Part shown: positions 15,977-24,764 of the stretch, in pieces | Layout of the letters: each line of letters starts with the position of its first letter | How positions within the stretch are numbered: position 1 is the first letter of the stretch | Origin: Nocardioides sp. | Lineage (GTDB): Bacteria; Actinomycetota; Actinomycetes; Propionibacteriales; Nocardioidaceae | DNA: 64,000 nt | Assembly (NCBI RefSeq): GCF_030019515.1 | Contig: NZ_JASEEQ010000001.1 | Coordinates: 248,001-312,000 of the forward strand | Direction of reading: 5' to 3' | The notes under the pieces: generated by a model | The model's database searches: none | What the model saw: only the letters and a program-made list of their open reading frames with translations | What the model was told of the DNA's origin: nothing | Position numbers and translations under genes: made by a program

Positions 15977-16777
15977 ATGACCTCCCCGGGACCGGACGCA
16001 CCCCACTGCCTCGTCGAGCAGGACGGCCACAAGCTGGTCGTCACGATGAACCGGCCCGAGACCCGCAACGCCCTCTCCGGGGAGATGCTCGCGATCATGG
16101 AGGAGGCCTGGGACCGGGTCAACCAGGACGACGCGATCCGGGCCTGCATCCTCACCGGGGCCGGGGGCTACTTCTGCGCCGGCATGGACCTCAAGGCCGC
16201 GACCCAGCGGCCGCCGAGCGAGAGCTTCGAGTCCGGCTTCGACCCCTCGGTGATCAAGGGGCTGCTCAAGGGCTTCCGGCTCACCAAGCCGCTGATCGCC
16301 GCGGTCGAGGGCCCCGCGATCGCGGGGGGCACCGAGATCCTCCAGGGCACCGACATCCGCATCGCCGGGGAGTCGGCTCGCTTCGGCATCTCCGAGGCCA
16401 GGTGGAGCCTCTACCCGATGGGCGGCTCCGCGGTCCGCCTGCGGCGACAGATCCCGTACACCGTCGCGATGGACCTGTTGCTCACCGGCCGGCACATCAA
16501 GGCGCCGGAGGCCAAGGAGGTCGGGCTGATCGGGTACGTCGTCCCCGACGGCGAGGCGCTCGCGAAGGCCCATGAGGTCGCCGACCTGGTCTGCGCCAAC
16601 GGCCCGCTCGCGGTGCAGGCGATCCTGCGGACCGCCCGCGCCTCGGAGGGCCGGCACGAGGAGGACTGCTGGGCCGACGACGCCGCCGTCGGCATGGCGG
16701 TCTTCGCCTCCGACGACGCCAAGGAGGGTCCCCGGGCCTTCGCCGAGAAGCGGCCCCCGGAGTTCCGGGGCCGCTGA
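15977..16777 (+). CDS. echA19: Enoyl-CoA hydratase EchA19
   Basis: 266 aa crotonase-fold protein. The oxyanion-hole segments [13 protein letters not shown] and [16 protein letters not shown] are present, and the catalytic helix region is followed by [15 protein letters not shown], the usual crotonase C-terminus. EchA19 hydrates the steroid enoyl-CoA formed in the first side-chain beta-oxidation cycle. Divergent pairing with fadD19 and a shared KstR box support the assignment. ATG 15977 lies right behind the promoter. Confidence 0.88.
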   Translation: MTSPGPDAPHCLVEQDGHKLVVTMNRPETRNALSGEMLAIMEEAWDRVNQDDAIRACILTGAGGYFCAGMDLKAATQRPPSESFESGFDPSVIKGLLKGFRLTKPLIAAVEGPAIAGGTEILQGTDIRIAGESARFGISEARWSLYPMGGSAVRLRRQIPYTVAMDLLLTGRHIKAPEAKEVGLIGYVVPDGEALAKAHEVADLVCANGPLAVQAILRTARASEGRHEEDCWADDAAVGMAVFASDDAKEGPRAFAEKRPPEFRGR

Positions 16778-16840
16778 GCCTCCGTTCACCGAGCCGGGGG
16801 TTCTCCGGCGCCGCTCGCGGGCCGCTGGCAGACTGGACGG

Positions 16841-17683
16841 GTGCCGTGGCCGACCTGGGATCAGGCCGCTCTGGCCGCCGTCCTCAGCGTCGCGCTGTGG
16901 TGGACGCTGCGCCGGATCCGCTCTGAGCCGACGCGCTTCCTGGAGCCCGTCGCTGCCGAGTTCGCGCTGGTCTCCACCCTCTACGCGGTGTGGCGGCTGG
17001 CCCGGATGCTGCCGCTGGCGACCGACTCCGGCGCGATGGACCGGGCCCGCGACATCGTGGCCGCGGAGTACTGGCTGCACCTGCCGACCGAGCTGTCGCT
17101 GCAGCAGTTCGTGCTCCGTCACGACTGGCTGGGCGAGCCCACCACCGTCTACTACGCCACCCTCCACGTGCCGGCGCTGATCGCGTTCCTGGTCTGGCTG
17201 TTCTTCCGGCACCGGGACCGCTACCCGCACTGGCGCAACGGGCTCGTGCTCGTCACCGCGGGCTGCCTGGTGATCCGATTCGTCCGGGTCGCCCCGCCGC
17301 GCTTCTTCCCCGACCTCGGCTACCAGGACCTGTCCCACCACTACGGCGTCTCGGTCTACGGCTCGGACGTGGCCACCGGCGTGTCCGACCAGTTCGCCGC
17401 GATGCCCTCGATCCACGTCGCCTGGGCGGCCGTCGTCTCGTTCGGCATCGTGGCGGCGAGCACCAGCCGGTGGCGTTGGCTGTTCCTGCTGCACGTCGTC
17501 CTCACCACGCTCGTGGTCGCGGCGACCGCCAACCACTGGTGGCTCGACGGCATCGTCGCGGTCCTGCTCCTGTGGGGCGGCCTCGCCCTGGACACCGGGG
17601 TCCGGTCCCTGCTCGCCCGGCACCGGGGCGTGCCGCCCGCGATCGAGGTCGTCTCCGCGCCGGCGTACGCCGAGGAGCGCTGA
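16841..17683 (+). CDS. PAP2-type membrane phosphatase / inositolphosphotransferase-like protein
   Basis: 280 aa with about six membrane helices. The PAP2 signature is split in the usual way: VRVAPPRFFPDLG, then AMPSIHVAWA (phosphate-binding histidine) and ANHWWLDGI (catalytic H and D). It belongs to the Aur1/Ipt1-like branch of actinobacterial envelope proteins that act on lipid phosphates. GTG 16841 is used. It follows echA19 by 63 bp with no KstR site of its own; a link to sterols is not evident. Confidence 0.8.
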   Translation: MPWPTWDQAALAAVLSVALWWTLRRIRSEPTRFLEPVAAEFALVSTLYAVWRLARMLPLATDSGAMDRARDIVAAEYWLHLPTELSLQQFVLRHDWLGEPTTVYYATLHVPALIAFLVWLFFRHRDRYPHWRNGLVLVTAGCLVIRFVRVAPPRFFPDLGYQDLSHHYGVSVYGSDVATGVSDQFAAMPSIHVAWAAVVSFGIVAASTSRWRWLFLLHVVLTTLVVAATANHWWLDGIVAVLLLWGGLALDTGVRSLLARHRGVPPAIEVVSAPAYAEER

Positions 17684-17773
17684 CCGGGCGGATGTCGCGC
17701 AGCATCGGCGCCATCTGTCCGACCTCGGGGTCGTACGGGCACGGCGAGCGGCCGGTGCGAGATGCCGCGGCGG

Positions 17774-19393
17774 TCAGCCGACCGCGCGGTCGCCCGTCCA
17801 GTACTGCGCCCGCAGCGCCTTCTTGTCCGGCTTGCCCAGCCCGGTCAGCGGGAGCGAGTCGGCGACGACCACCTGCTTGGGCGCCTGCACGGAGCCCTTC
17901 CGCTCCTTGACCATCTCCTTGATCTCCGCGGTCATCCGGCTGATCGCCTCCTCGTCGCGCGGCGCGTCGGAGCGCAGCACGACGATCGCCGTGACGGCCT
18001 CGCCGAACTTCTCGTGCGGGGTGCCGATGACCCCGACCTGGGCGACCGCGGGGTGGGCGGCGACGACGTCCTCGACCTCGCGCGGGAACACGTTGAAGCC
18101 GCCGGTGACGATCATGTCCTTGGTGCGGTCGACGATGTACCAGAAGCCGTCCTCGTCCTCACGAGCCACATCGCCGGTGTGCATCCAGCCGCCGCGGAAG
18201 GTCTCCCCGGTCTCGTCGGGCAGGTTCCAGTAGCCGCCGGCCACCAGGGGGCCCGCCACGCAGATCTCGCCGGGCTCGCCGACCGGGACCGGGCGGCCGT
18301 CCTCGTCGAGCAGCGCGGTCCGGATGAACGCCGAGGGCCGACCGCACGAGGCGAGCCGGCGCTGGTCGCCGCCCTCCTCCAGTGCCTCCGCGTGGTCTCC
18401 CTTGGGCAGGTATGTGATCGCCATCGGTGCCTCGGACTGGCCGTAGTACTGCGCGAAGATCGGGCCGAAGCGGCCGATGGCCTCCTGGAGCCGGACCGGG
18501 TTGATCGCCGATGCGCCGTAGTACACGGTCTCCAGCGAGGACAGGTCGCGGGTCCGGCTGTCCGGGTGGTCCATCAGCGCGTAGAGCATCGACGGCACCA
18601 GCATCGTCGCGGTGATCCGCTGCTCCTCGATCGTGCGCAGCACCTCGGCCGGGTCGAACTTCGCAAGCACGTAGAGACAGCCACCCTTGAGCACGGTCGG
18701 CACGAAGAACGCCGCGCCGGCGTGCGAGAGCGGCGTGCACATCAAGAACCGCGGCGCCTCCGGCCACTCCCACTCGGCCATCTGGATCTGAGTCATCGTG
18801 TGCATCTGCCGCGAGGTCCCGATCACGCCCTTGGGCTTGCCGGTGGTGCCGCCGGTGTAGGTGATCGAGACGATGTGGTCGGGCGCGAGGGTCACCGCCT
18901 CGAGCGGCGCCGGGTCGAACGACGCGGCCGCCGCGTTGAGGTCGTAGCCGACGTGGCCGAGCTCCTCGGGCACCGGGCCGATCGTGAGGACCTTCTCCAG
19001 CTTGGGGCAGCGCTCGAGCAGCCCGAGCGTGCGCTCGACGAACATCGGGACCGGGTCGATCGTGATCGTGGTGATCTCGGCGTCGTTGATGACGTAGGCG
19101 TGGTCGTCCAGGGACCCGAGCGGGTGGAGCGACGTACGCCGGTAGCCCTGGGTCTGCCCGGCCCCGAGGATGAACAGCACCTCTGGTCGGTTGAGCGCGA
19201 GCAGGGCGCCCGCGGTCCCCCGGCCGGCGCCGAGCGACTCGTAGGCCTGCACGTACTGGCTCATCCGCTCCGCGGCCTGGCCCCCGGTGATGGTGGTCTC
19301 GCCGAGGTGCATCACGGGCTTGGTCCGGTGCCGCTTGAGCGCGGAGACCATGAGGTGGCCGTTGTGGGTCCCGAGTCGCAGGTCGTCCGTCAT
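17774..19393 (-). CDS. Acyl-CoA synthetase (FadD8-like), KstR-controlled
   Basis: 539 aa with all AMP-ligase blocks: YTGGTTGKPKGVIG, YYGQSEAPMAITYLP, GWMHTGDVAREDEDGFWYIVDRTKDM, GGFNVFPREVED and the C-terminal lysine motif LTGLGKPDKKALR. The N-terminal LMVSALKRHRTKPVMHLGE recalls FadD8 rather than FadD17 or FadD19; that is from memory. ATG 19393 lies 10 bp from a KstR-like box, so it is probably a steroid or side-chain acid ligase. The same frame stays open far upstream, but that part is antisense or shadow sequence of neighbouring genes. Confidence 0.85.
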   Translation of the reverse strand: MTDDLRLGTHNGHLMVSALKRHRTKPVMHLGETTITGGQAAERMSQYVQAYESLGAGRGTAGALLALNRPEVLFILGAGQTQGYRRTSLHPLGSLDDHAYVINDAEITTITIDPVPMFVERTLGLLERCPKLEKVLTIGPVPEELGHVGYDLNAAAASFDPAPLEAVTLAPDHIVSITYTGGTTGKPKGVIGTSRQMHTMTQIQMAEWEWPEAPRFLMCTPLSHAGAAFFVPTVLKGGCLYVLAKFDPAEVLRTIEEQRITATMLVPSMLYALMDHPDSRTRDLSSLETVYYGASAINPVRLQEAIGRFGPIFAQYYGQSEAPMAITYLPKGDHAEALEEGGDQRRLASCGRPSAFIRTALLDEDGRPVPVGEPGEICVAGPLVAGGYWNLPDETGETFRGGWMHTGDVAREDEDGFWYIVDRTKDMIVTGGFNVFPREVEDVVAAHPAVAQVGVIGTPHEKFGEAVTAIVVLRSDAPRDEEAISRMTAEIKEMVKERKGSVQAPKQVVVADSLPLTGLGKPDKKALRAQYWTGDRAVG

Positions 19394-19403
19394 GAGGCGA
19401 GAG

Positions 19404-19417
19404 TAGAACGTGTTCCA
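19404..19417. promoter_or_regulatory. KstR-like box before fadD (17774-19393)
   Basis: TAGAACGTGTTCCA, one mismatch from symmetry. It lies 10 bp upstream of the minus-strand start at 19393 and 23 bp from the stop of the gene behind it, so it can only serve the fadD gene. Confidence 0.8.
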
Positions 19418-19440
19418 GTTCCGGGCAACGGCCGGACCGG

Positions 19441-20202
19441 CTACCGGAGCCGGATCCTGGTCACCAGGCGCGGGTGGTCGGACCCGGCGTTCCCCTCGCT
19501 GTGGGCCCGGCGGGCGCGCACGCCCCGGGTGTCGCGGTAGAGGTGGTCGAGGCCGGTGCGTCCGCCCTGCCTCCTGATCGGGTCGAGGCCGGGCAGGTCG
19601 AGGTAGCGCACCCGGTTGAAGTCGCCGCACGCGAGGACCGGGATGTCGCGGTCCGCCCGTCGCAGCTCTCGGCGCAGCACCCGGGCGTGTTCGCGCCAGT
19701 TGCGCTGCCGCATCTGCTTGAACGGCTTGCGCCGGCCGTTCCAGGCGCCCTGGACCAGGTGGGTGTTGTAGATCGCGACCAGACGCCCGGTCCGGCTGTC
19801 GCGCAGCACGGTGCGGGAGATGAAGCGCGGCGGCGAGTAGGACTTCACTCGCGGCGCGGCCTGGACCGTGTCGGCGTCGACCAGGCTGAACCGGGCCGCG
19901 CGCCAGGACGTCGGGACCTGGCCGGCGACGCCGGGCTCGATGTAGTGGTCGTAGTCGCGCAGGCTCCTCAGGAGCTTCTCCTTCGACTGCGGCAGCGCGA
20001 CCTCCTGCCAGCAGATGATGTCGGCGAAGCCCGTGAAGCGCCCGTGGCCCCGGTGGCTGTTGTGGGTGCCGAACGTGAACGCGGCGCTCTCGGCCCGCTG
20101 GGGGCTGGCGGAGGTCGGTACGACCGAGGCGGTGGCCAGGAGGACGGGGACCAGCGTGAGGAGCGCGACCCACAGCGGCGCGCGACGGGACAGGCGAGGC
20201 AC
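19441..20202 (-). CDS. Exported endonuclease/exonuclease/phosphatase family protein
   Basis: 253 aa with an N-terminal signal (RRAPLWVALLTLVPVLLATASVV). EEP-fold motifs follow: FGTHNSHRGHG, IICWQEV (metal-binding glutamate), YNTHLVQG, ACGDFNR (catalytic D and N) and GSDHPRLV (catalytic D and H). It resembles secreted DNase I-like phosphodiesterases; the substrate is unknown. GTG 20202 has a GGAAGG site; a longer frame to 20310 has no signal-like start. Position between two KstR-controlled genes seems incidental. Confidence 0.8.
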   Translation of the reverse strand: MPRLSRRAPLWVALLTLVPVLLATASVVPTSASPQRAESAAFTFGTHNSHRGHGRFTGFADIICWQEVALPQSKEKLLRSLRDYDHYIEPGVAGQVPTSWRAARFSLVDADTVQAAPRVKSYSPPRFISRTVLRDSRTGRLVAIYNTHLVQGAWNGRRKPFKQMRQRNWREHARVLRRELRRADRDIPVLACGDFNRVRYLDLPGLDPIRRQGGRTGLDHLYRDTRGVRARRAHSEGNAGSDHPRLVTRIRLR

Positions 20203-20290
20203 GGGAACCTTCCGGACGGGAGGAAGCGGCGCGTCGTCGCGCCCGAGACTCCTCCAGCATCGGCAGGTCCGGGCGAGACCTGAATCCGGC

Positions 20291-20308
20291 GAGCGGGTGC
20301 TCCCGCTC
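20291..20308 (-). terminator. Hairpin after the LLM oxidoreductase gene
   Basis: GAGCGGG and CCCGCTC arms with a TGCT loop, 21 bp past the stop of the minus-strand gene that ends at 20329. No U-tract follows. Confidence 0.45.
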
Positions 20309-20328
20309 ACAACCGGTCCGGGTCAGGC

Positions 20329-21387
20329 TCAGGCGAGCAGCTCGGCGACCGAGCGCACCTCCGCCGGCGAGCCGAGGCTGAGCATCAGCGTCGTCACGCC
20401 GGTCTCCTCCCACTGGGCGACCTTCTCGCGGACCTCGCCCGCCGTGCCGATGATGTGCATGTCGTCGACGAGCTCGTCGGGGATCAGCGCGGTGGCGCGC
20501 TCCTTCTCCCCCGCGAGGTACAGCGTCTGGACCTCCGCGGCGAGGTCCTCGTAGCCCATCCGGACGAACACCTGGTTGTGGAAGTTGGCCTCCTTCGCGC
20601 CCATCCCGCCCATGTAGAGCGAGACGAACGGCCGCATCGCGTCGAGCACGGCCTGCTTCTCGTCGGCGCCGGAGACCACCTGGAGGTGGCAGGTCGCGGC
20701 GATCTCGAAGTCGGAGCCGCCCTGCCACGGAGCAGAGTGCCGCGCGCCGGGCCGGGCGAACCCCTCGTCGAGCCAGGGCCGGTACATCCCGGCGGACTTC
20801 GGCGTGTAGAAGATCGGGATCCAGCCGTCGGCGATCTCCGCGGTCTGCGCGACGTTCTTGGGCCCCTCGGCGCCCAGCCAGATCGGGACGTCGGCCCGCA
20901 GCGGGTGCACGATCGGCTTGAGCGGCTTGCCGAGCCCGACCGAGCCCTCGCCGGCGTACGGCAGCGGGTAGTGCGGGCCGTCGCTCGTCACCGGCGCCTC
21001 GCGGGCGAGCACCTGGCGGATGATGCCGACCACCTCGCGGGTGCGCGCGAGGGGCTTGGCGAACGGCTGGCCGTACCAGCCCTCGACGACCTGCGGGCCG
21101 CTGACGCCCATGCCGAGCACCACCCGGCCGCCGGAGAGGTGGTCCAGGGTGAGCGCGTGCATCGCGATCGAGGTCGGCGTCCGGCCCGACATCTGCACGA
21201 TCGAGGTCCCCAGCCGGATCCGCGACGTCTCGCGACCCCACCAGGCGAGCGGGGTGAACGCGTCGCTCCCCCACGCCTCGGCCGTGAACACCGCGTCGAA
21301 CCCGGCCTCCTCGGCCGCGGCGACCAGCTCGCCGACGCCCTGCGGGGGCTGCGCTCCCCAGTAGCCGAGCTGCAGTCCCAGCTTCAT
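20329..21387 (-). CDS. LLM-class F420-dependent oxidoreductase (Rv3520c-type)
   Basis: 352 aa luciferase-like monooxygenase fold. MKLGLQLGYWGAQPP, AEAWGSDAFTPLAWWG, ALTLDHLSGGRVVLGMGVSGPQVVEGWYG and IWLGAEGPKNV match the Rv3520c type closely. Such proteins use F420 or FMN for hydride transfer. Rv3520c belongs to the KstR regulon, but its reaction is not established. It is divergent from the double DUF35 gene; the KstR box at 21458 lies 71 bp upstream of its ATG. Confidence 0.87.
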   Translation of the reverse strand: MKLGLQLGYWGAQPPQGVGELVAAAEEAGFDAVFTAEAWGSDAFTPLAWWGRETSRIRLGTSIVQMSGRTPTSIAMHALTLDHLSGGRVVLGMGVSGPQVVEGWYGQPFAKPLARTREVVGIIRQVLAREAPVTSDGPHYPLPYAGEGSVGLGKPLKPIVHPLRADVPIWLGAEGPKNVAQTAEIADGWIPIFYTPKSAGMYRPWLDEGFARPGARHSAPWQGGSDFEIAATCHLQVVSGADEKQAVLDAMRPFVSLYMGGMGAKEANFHNQVFVRMGYEDLAAEVQTLYLAGEKERATALIPDELVDDMHIIGTAGEVREKVAQWEETGVTTLMLSLGSPAEVRSVAELLA

Positions 21388-21457
21388 CGATCGGTCTCCT
21401 CAGGGTCAGATTTCGTTGATCGAGCTTCACATGGCGGTCACTGAGCTTGTCGAAGTG

Positions 21458-21471
21458 TAGAACGTGTTCTA
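21458..21471. promoter_or_regulatory. KstR-like box, perfect palindrome halves
   Basis: TAGAACGTGTTCTA, the most regular copy in the window. It is 11 bp before the DUF35 gene start and serves that operon directly, and possibly the divergent LLM gene. A CACTGAGCTTGTCGAAGTG sequence just upstream (21439-21457) looks like a common actinobacterial interspersed repeat. Confidence 0.88.
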
Positions 21472-21481
21472 GTTTCAGACC

Positions 21482-22489
21482 ATGGCACGAACACTGTCAG
21501 CACCGGTCACCGTAGCGTTCGACTACACCCGCTCGACCGGACCGGTGCTCGGGCGCTTCCTCACCGGGCTGCGCGACGGCAAGGTCCTCGGCGGCCGCAC
21601 GTCCGAGGGCCGGGTCGTGGTGCCACCACCGGAGTTCGACCCGGTGACGCACGCGGCGATCGACGAGTTCGTCGAGGTCGCGCCGACCGGCACGGTCACG
21701 TCCTGGACGTGGGTCCCGGAGCCGGTCAAGGACCAGCCGTTCGACCGGCCCTTCGCGTTCGCGCTGGTGACGCTGGACGGCGCGGACGCCCCGCTGCTGC
21801 ACGCGCTCGACGTCACCGCCCCCGACCAGGTCTCCACCGGGATGCGGGTGCGGGTGCGCTGGGCGGACGAGCGGGTCGGCGCGATCACCGACATCGCGTG
21901 CTTCGAGCCCGTCGTCGGGCTCGATGGAGTCGAGTCCGACGACCCCGGGCCAGATCGAGCGCGACCGCAGCCGAGGAACGAGGCTGCGACGGAGCGGTCG
22001 AGACCCACCGACGTGAGCGGCGTCGTCACTCCCGTGTCTCTCGACTACCTCTACGCCGCCAGCCCCGAGGAGAGCGCCTTCTACCGCGGCCTCAACGAGG
22101 GCCGGATCCTCGGCCAGCGCTGCCCGAGCTGCCAGAAGGTCTACGTCCCGCCGCGCAGCGCGTGCCCGTCCGACGGCACACCGACCGCCGAGGAGGTCGA
22201 GGTCTCGCAGACCGGCACGATCACGACGTTCTGCATCGTCAACGTGCCGTTCCTGGGCCAGAAGATCACCCCGCCCTACGTGTCGGCGTACGTGCTCCTG
22301 GACGGCGCCGACATCGCGGTGCTCCACCTGATCCTGGGTGTCGAGGCCTCGGAGGTCCGGATGGGCATGCGGGTCGAGGCGGTCTGGAAGCCGGAGGAGG
22401 AGTGGCAGTACTCGCTGGAGAACATCGACCACTTCGAGCCGACCGGCGAGCCGGACGCCGACTACGAGTCCTACCGGCACCACCTCTGA
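21482..22489 (+). CDS. Double DUF35 OB-fold protein (Rv3521-type)
   Basis: 335 aa made of two DUF35 (ChsH2-like) modules. The N-terminal one (about residues 15-142) lacks zinc cysteines; the C-terminal one (about 180-335) has a rubredoxin-like zinc ribbon CPSCQKVYVPPRSACP followed by an OB fold. DUF35 proteins pair with thiolase-like lipid-transfer proteins; here ltp4 and ltp3 follow directly, the Rv3521-Rv3523 order, so it is probably the partner of a steroid aldolase. The linker between modules (residues about 144-178) is encoded by palindromic sequence (21911-21988) and is longer than I expect for the family. Confidence 0.88.
   Translation: MARTLSAPVTVAFDYTRSTGPVLGRFLTGLRDGKVLGGRTSEGRVVVPPPEFDPVTHAAIDEFVEVAPTGTVTSWTWVPEPVKDQPFDRPFAFALVTLDGADAPLLHALDVTAPDQVSTGMRVRVRWADERVGAITDIACFEPVVGLDGVESDDPGPDRARPQPRNEAATERSRPTDVSGVVTPVSLDYLYAASPEESAFYRGLNEGRILGQRCPSCQKVYVPPRSACPSDGTPTAEEVEVSQTGTITTFCIVNVPFLGQKITPPYVSAYVLLDGADIAVLHLILGVEASEVRMGMRVEAVWKPEEEWQYSLENIDHFEPTGEPDADYESYRHHL
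21911..21988. repeat. Palindromic elements inside the DUF35 gene linker
   Basis: First hairpin: 14-nt arms 21911-21924 and 21930-21943, 13 of 14 paired, with loop TGGAG. Second: CGCAGCC (21966-21972) and GGCTGCG (21982-21988) around GAGGAACGA. The sequence continues into GAGCGGTCGAGACC, a style seen in intergenic repeats of this window. The frame is kept throughout. Confidence 0.65.
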
Positions 22490-22513
22490 CGCGACGACCG
22501 AAGGGCGAGTGAG

Positions 22514-23581
22514 ATGAGAGACGTTGCGGTCGTGGGCTTCGCCCAGCGACAGATGGAAGTGTTCGACGGGTCGCCGACCTGTGTGGAGCTGCTGGTCCCG
22601 CTGTTCGCGGAGTGCTACGAGCAGACCGGCTGGACCCGACGGGACATCGGGTTCTGGTGCTCGGGCTCCTCGGACTACCTGGCCGGGCGGTCGTTCTCGT
22701 TCGTGTCCGCGGTCGACGCGATCGGCGTGATCCCGCCGGTCAACGAGTCGCACGTGGAGATGGACCTGGCCTGGGCCATGTACGAGGCGTGGCTCAAGAT
22801 CCAGACCGGCGAGGTCGACACCGCGCTGGTCTACGCGTTCGGCAAGGCGTCGGCCAGCGTGCTGCGGCGCAGTCTCGCGCTCCAGCTCGACCCGTACACG
22901 ATGACCCCGCTCTGGCCGGACACCGTCTCGCTCGCGGGCCTGCAGGCGCGCGCCGGGATCGACGCCGGGGTCTGGGACGAGCGGGCGATGGCCGAGGTGG
23001 CCAACCGCTCGCTGACCGACGCCGAGAAGAACGAGTACGCGATCCGCAAGGGCGGCTCGTCGGTCGAGGAGCTGCTGTCCCGACCCGTGTACGCCGACCC
23101 GCTGCGCAAGCACGACTGCTCCCCCGTCACCGACGGCGCGGCGGCGATCGTGCTCGCGGCCGGTGACCAGGCGCGCGAGGTGCGCGACCGGCCCGCCTGG
23201 ATCGAGGGACTGGCGCACAACATCGACCCGATCAGCATCGGCACCCGCGACCTGACCCGCGCGCCATCGGCGGCCCGCGCGGCCGCGGCGGTCGACCTCG
23301 ACGGCGTCGAGCTCGCCGAGCTGCACGCGCCGTTCAGCCACCAGGAGCTGATCCTGCGCCGCGAGCTGGGCCTGGCCGACGACGTCCGCGTCAACCCGTC
23401 GGGCGGCGCCCTGACCGGCAACCCGATGTTCTCGGGCGGCGGCATCCGGATCGGGGAGGCGGCCTCCCGGATCTGGTCCGGCGAGGTCGGCAGGGCCGTC
23501 GCGCACGCGACGTCCGGCCCGGCCCTGCAGCAGAACCTGGTCTGCGTCCTGGGCTCGACTACTGAAGGGGCAAGCAACTGA
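22514..23581 (+). CDS. ltp4: Thiolase-like steroid aldolase subunit Ltp4
   Basis: 355 aa, the length of Rv3522. A thiolase fold without the acyl-transfer cysteine: MRDVAVVGFAQRQME, FWCSGSSDYLAG, HDCSPVTDGAAAIVLA and NPSGGALTGNPMFSGGGIRI. Ltp3 and Ltp4 are required for C24-branched sterol side-chain removal in rhodococci and act as retro-aldolases with DUF35 partners. ATG 22514 follows the DUF35 stop by 24 bp; the stop overlaps the ltp3 ATG by one base. Confidence 0.86.
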   Translation: MRDVAVVGFAQRQMEVFDGSPTCVELLVPLFAECYEQTGWTRRDIGFWCSGSSDYLAGRSFSFVSAVDAIGVIPPVNESHVEMDLAWAMYEAWLKIQTGEVDTALVYAFGKASASVLRRSLALQLDPYTMTPLWPDTVSLAGLQARAGIDAGVWDERAMAEVANRSLTDAEKNEYAIRKGGSSVEELLSRPVYADPLRKHDCSPVTDGAAAIVLAAGDQAREVRDRPAWIEGLAHNIDPISIGTRDLTRAPSAARAAAAVDLDGVELAELHAPFSHQELILRRELGLADDVRVNPSGGALTGNPMFSGGGIRIGEAASRIWSGEVGRAVAHATSGPALQQNLVCVLGSTTEGASN

Positions 23582-24747
23582 TGGCCAAGCAGCCCGCAGC
23601 CGTGGTCGGGGTGGGCCAGACCCACCACCGCGCCAAGCGCGAGGACGTCTCGATGGCAGGCCTGTGCCGCGAGGCGATCGACCGCGCCCTGCTCGACGCG
23701 AACCTGACCCTCGACGAGATCGACGCGATCGTCGTCGGCAAGGCACCCGACCTGTTCGAGGGCGTGATGATGCCCGAGCTGTTCCTGGCCGACGCGCTCG
23801 GCGCGGCCGGCAAGCCGCTCCTGCGCGTGCACACCGCGGGATCGGTCGGCGGCTCGACCGCCATCGTCGCCTCCTCCCTCGTCCAGGCCGGCGTGCACAA
23901 GCGGGTCCTGACCGTCGCCTTCGAGAAGCAGTCGGAGTCGAACGCGATGTGGGCGCTGTCGGTGCCGCTGCCGTTCAACATGCCGGTGCACGCCGGCGCG
24001 GGCGGCTACTTCGCCCCCCACGTGCGCTCCTACATCCGCCGGTCCGAGGCGCCCACCCACGTCGGCGCGATCGTGGCCGCGAAGGACCGGCAGAACGCGC
24101 TCAAGAACCCCTACGCCCACCTGAAGAACCCGGACACCACGGTCGAGTCGGTGCTCGCCTCGCAGATGCTGTGGGACCCGATCCGCTACGACGAGACCTG
24201 CCCGTCCTCCGACGGCGCGTGCGCCCTGGTGATCGTGGACGAGGACACCGCCGCCGCGTCGCCCAACCCTGCGTGGATCCACGGCACCGTGATGCGATCG
24301 GAGGCGACCACCGCCGCCGAGCGCGACCAGGTGAACCCGCAGGCGTCGCGCGACGCGGCCGCAGTCCTCTGGAAGCAGGCCGGCATCACCAACCCGATCG
24401 AGGAGATCGACGCGGCCGAGATCTACGTGCCGTTCTCCTGGTTCGAGCCGATGTGGCTGGAGTCGCTCGGCTTCGCCGAGGCGAACGGCGGCGGCTGGCG
24501 GCTCACCGAGTCCGGCGCGACCGCGATGGACGGGAGGCTCCCGGTCAACTGCTCGGGCGGGGTGCTCTCGTCCAACCCGATCGGCGCCTCCGGCATGCTC
24601 CGCTTCGGCGAGGCCGCGCTCCAGGTGCGCGGGGCCGCCGGGGAGCACCAGGTCGACGGCGCTCGGCGGGCCCTCGGCCACGCCTACGGCGGCGGGTCGC
24701 AGTTCTTCGCGATGTGGGTCGTCGGGTCCGAGAAGCCCTCCAACTGA
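23581..24747 (+). CDS. ltp3: Thiolase-like steroid aldolase subunit Ltp3
   Basis: 388 aa, near the Rv3523 length. VVGVGQTHHRAKREDVSMAGLCREA at the N-terminus, then VHTAGSVGGSTAIVASSLV where a thiolase would have its nucleophile (no cysteine here), CPSSDGACALVIVDED and NCSGGVLSSNPIGASGMLRF with HAYGGGSQFFAMWV at the end. It probably assembles with Ltp4 and the upstream DUF35 protein. Last gene of the KstR-boxed operon; a separate HTH gene follows 17 bp later. Confidence 0.86.
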   Translation: MAKQPAAVVGVGQTHHRAKREDVSMAGLCREAIDRALLDANLTLDEIDAIVVGKAPDLFEGVMMPELFLADALGAAGKPLLRVHTAGSVGGSTAIVASSLVQAGVHKRVLTVAFEKQSESNAMWALSVPLPFNMPVHAGAGGYFAPHVRSYIRRSEAPTHVGAIVAAKDRQNALKNPYAHLKNPDTTVESVLASQMLWDPIRYDETCPSSDGACALVIVDEDTAAASPNPAWIHGTVMRSEATTAAERDQVNPQASRDAAAVLWKQAGITNPIEEIDAAEIYVPFSWFEPMWLESLGFAEANGGGWRLTESGATAMDGRLPVNCSGGVLSSNPIGASGMLRFGEAALQVRGAAGEHQVDGARRALGHAYGGGSQFFAMWVVGSEKPSN

Positions 24748-24764
24748 CGGGCTACAGTCGCTGC

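Noticed and set aside
17679-17778. Inverted repeat GCTGACCG/CGGTCAGC at the PAP2-fadD junction
   Set aside because: Only 8 bp with a gap of over 80 bp, and both arms are centred on stop codons with similar context; could be chance.
19394-21430. A minus-strand frame open from 21430 through to the fadD stop at 17774
   Set aside because: The part above 19393 is a shadow of the endonuclease and LLM genes on other frames and is interrupted by a KstR box; only 17774-19393 is a ligase.
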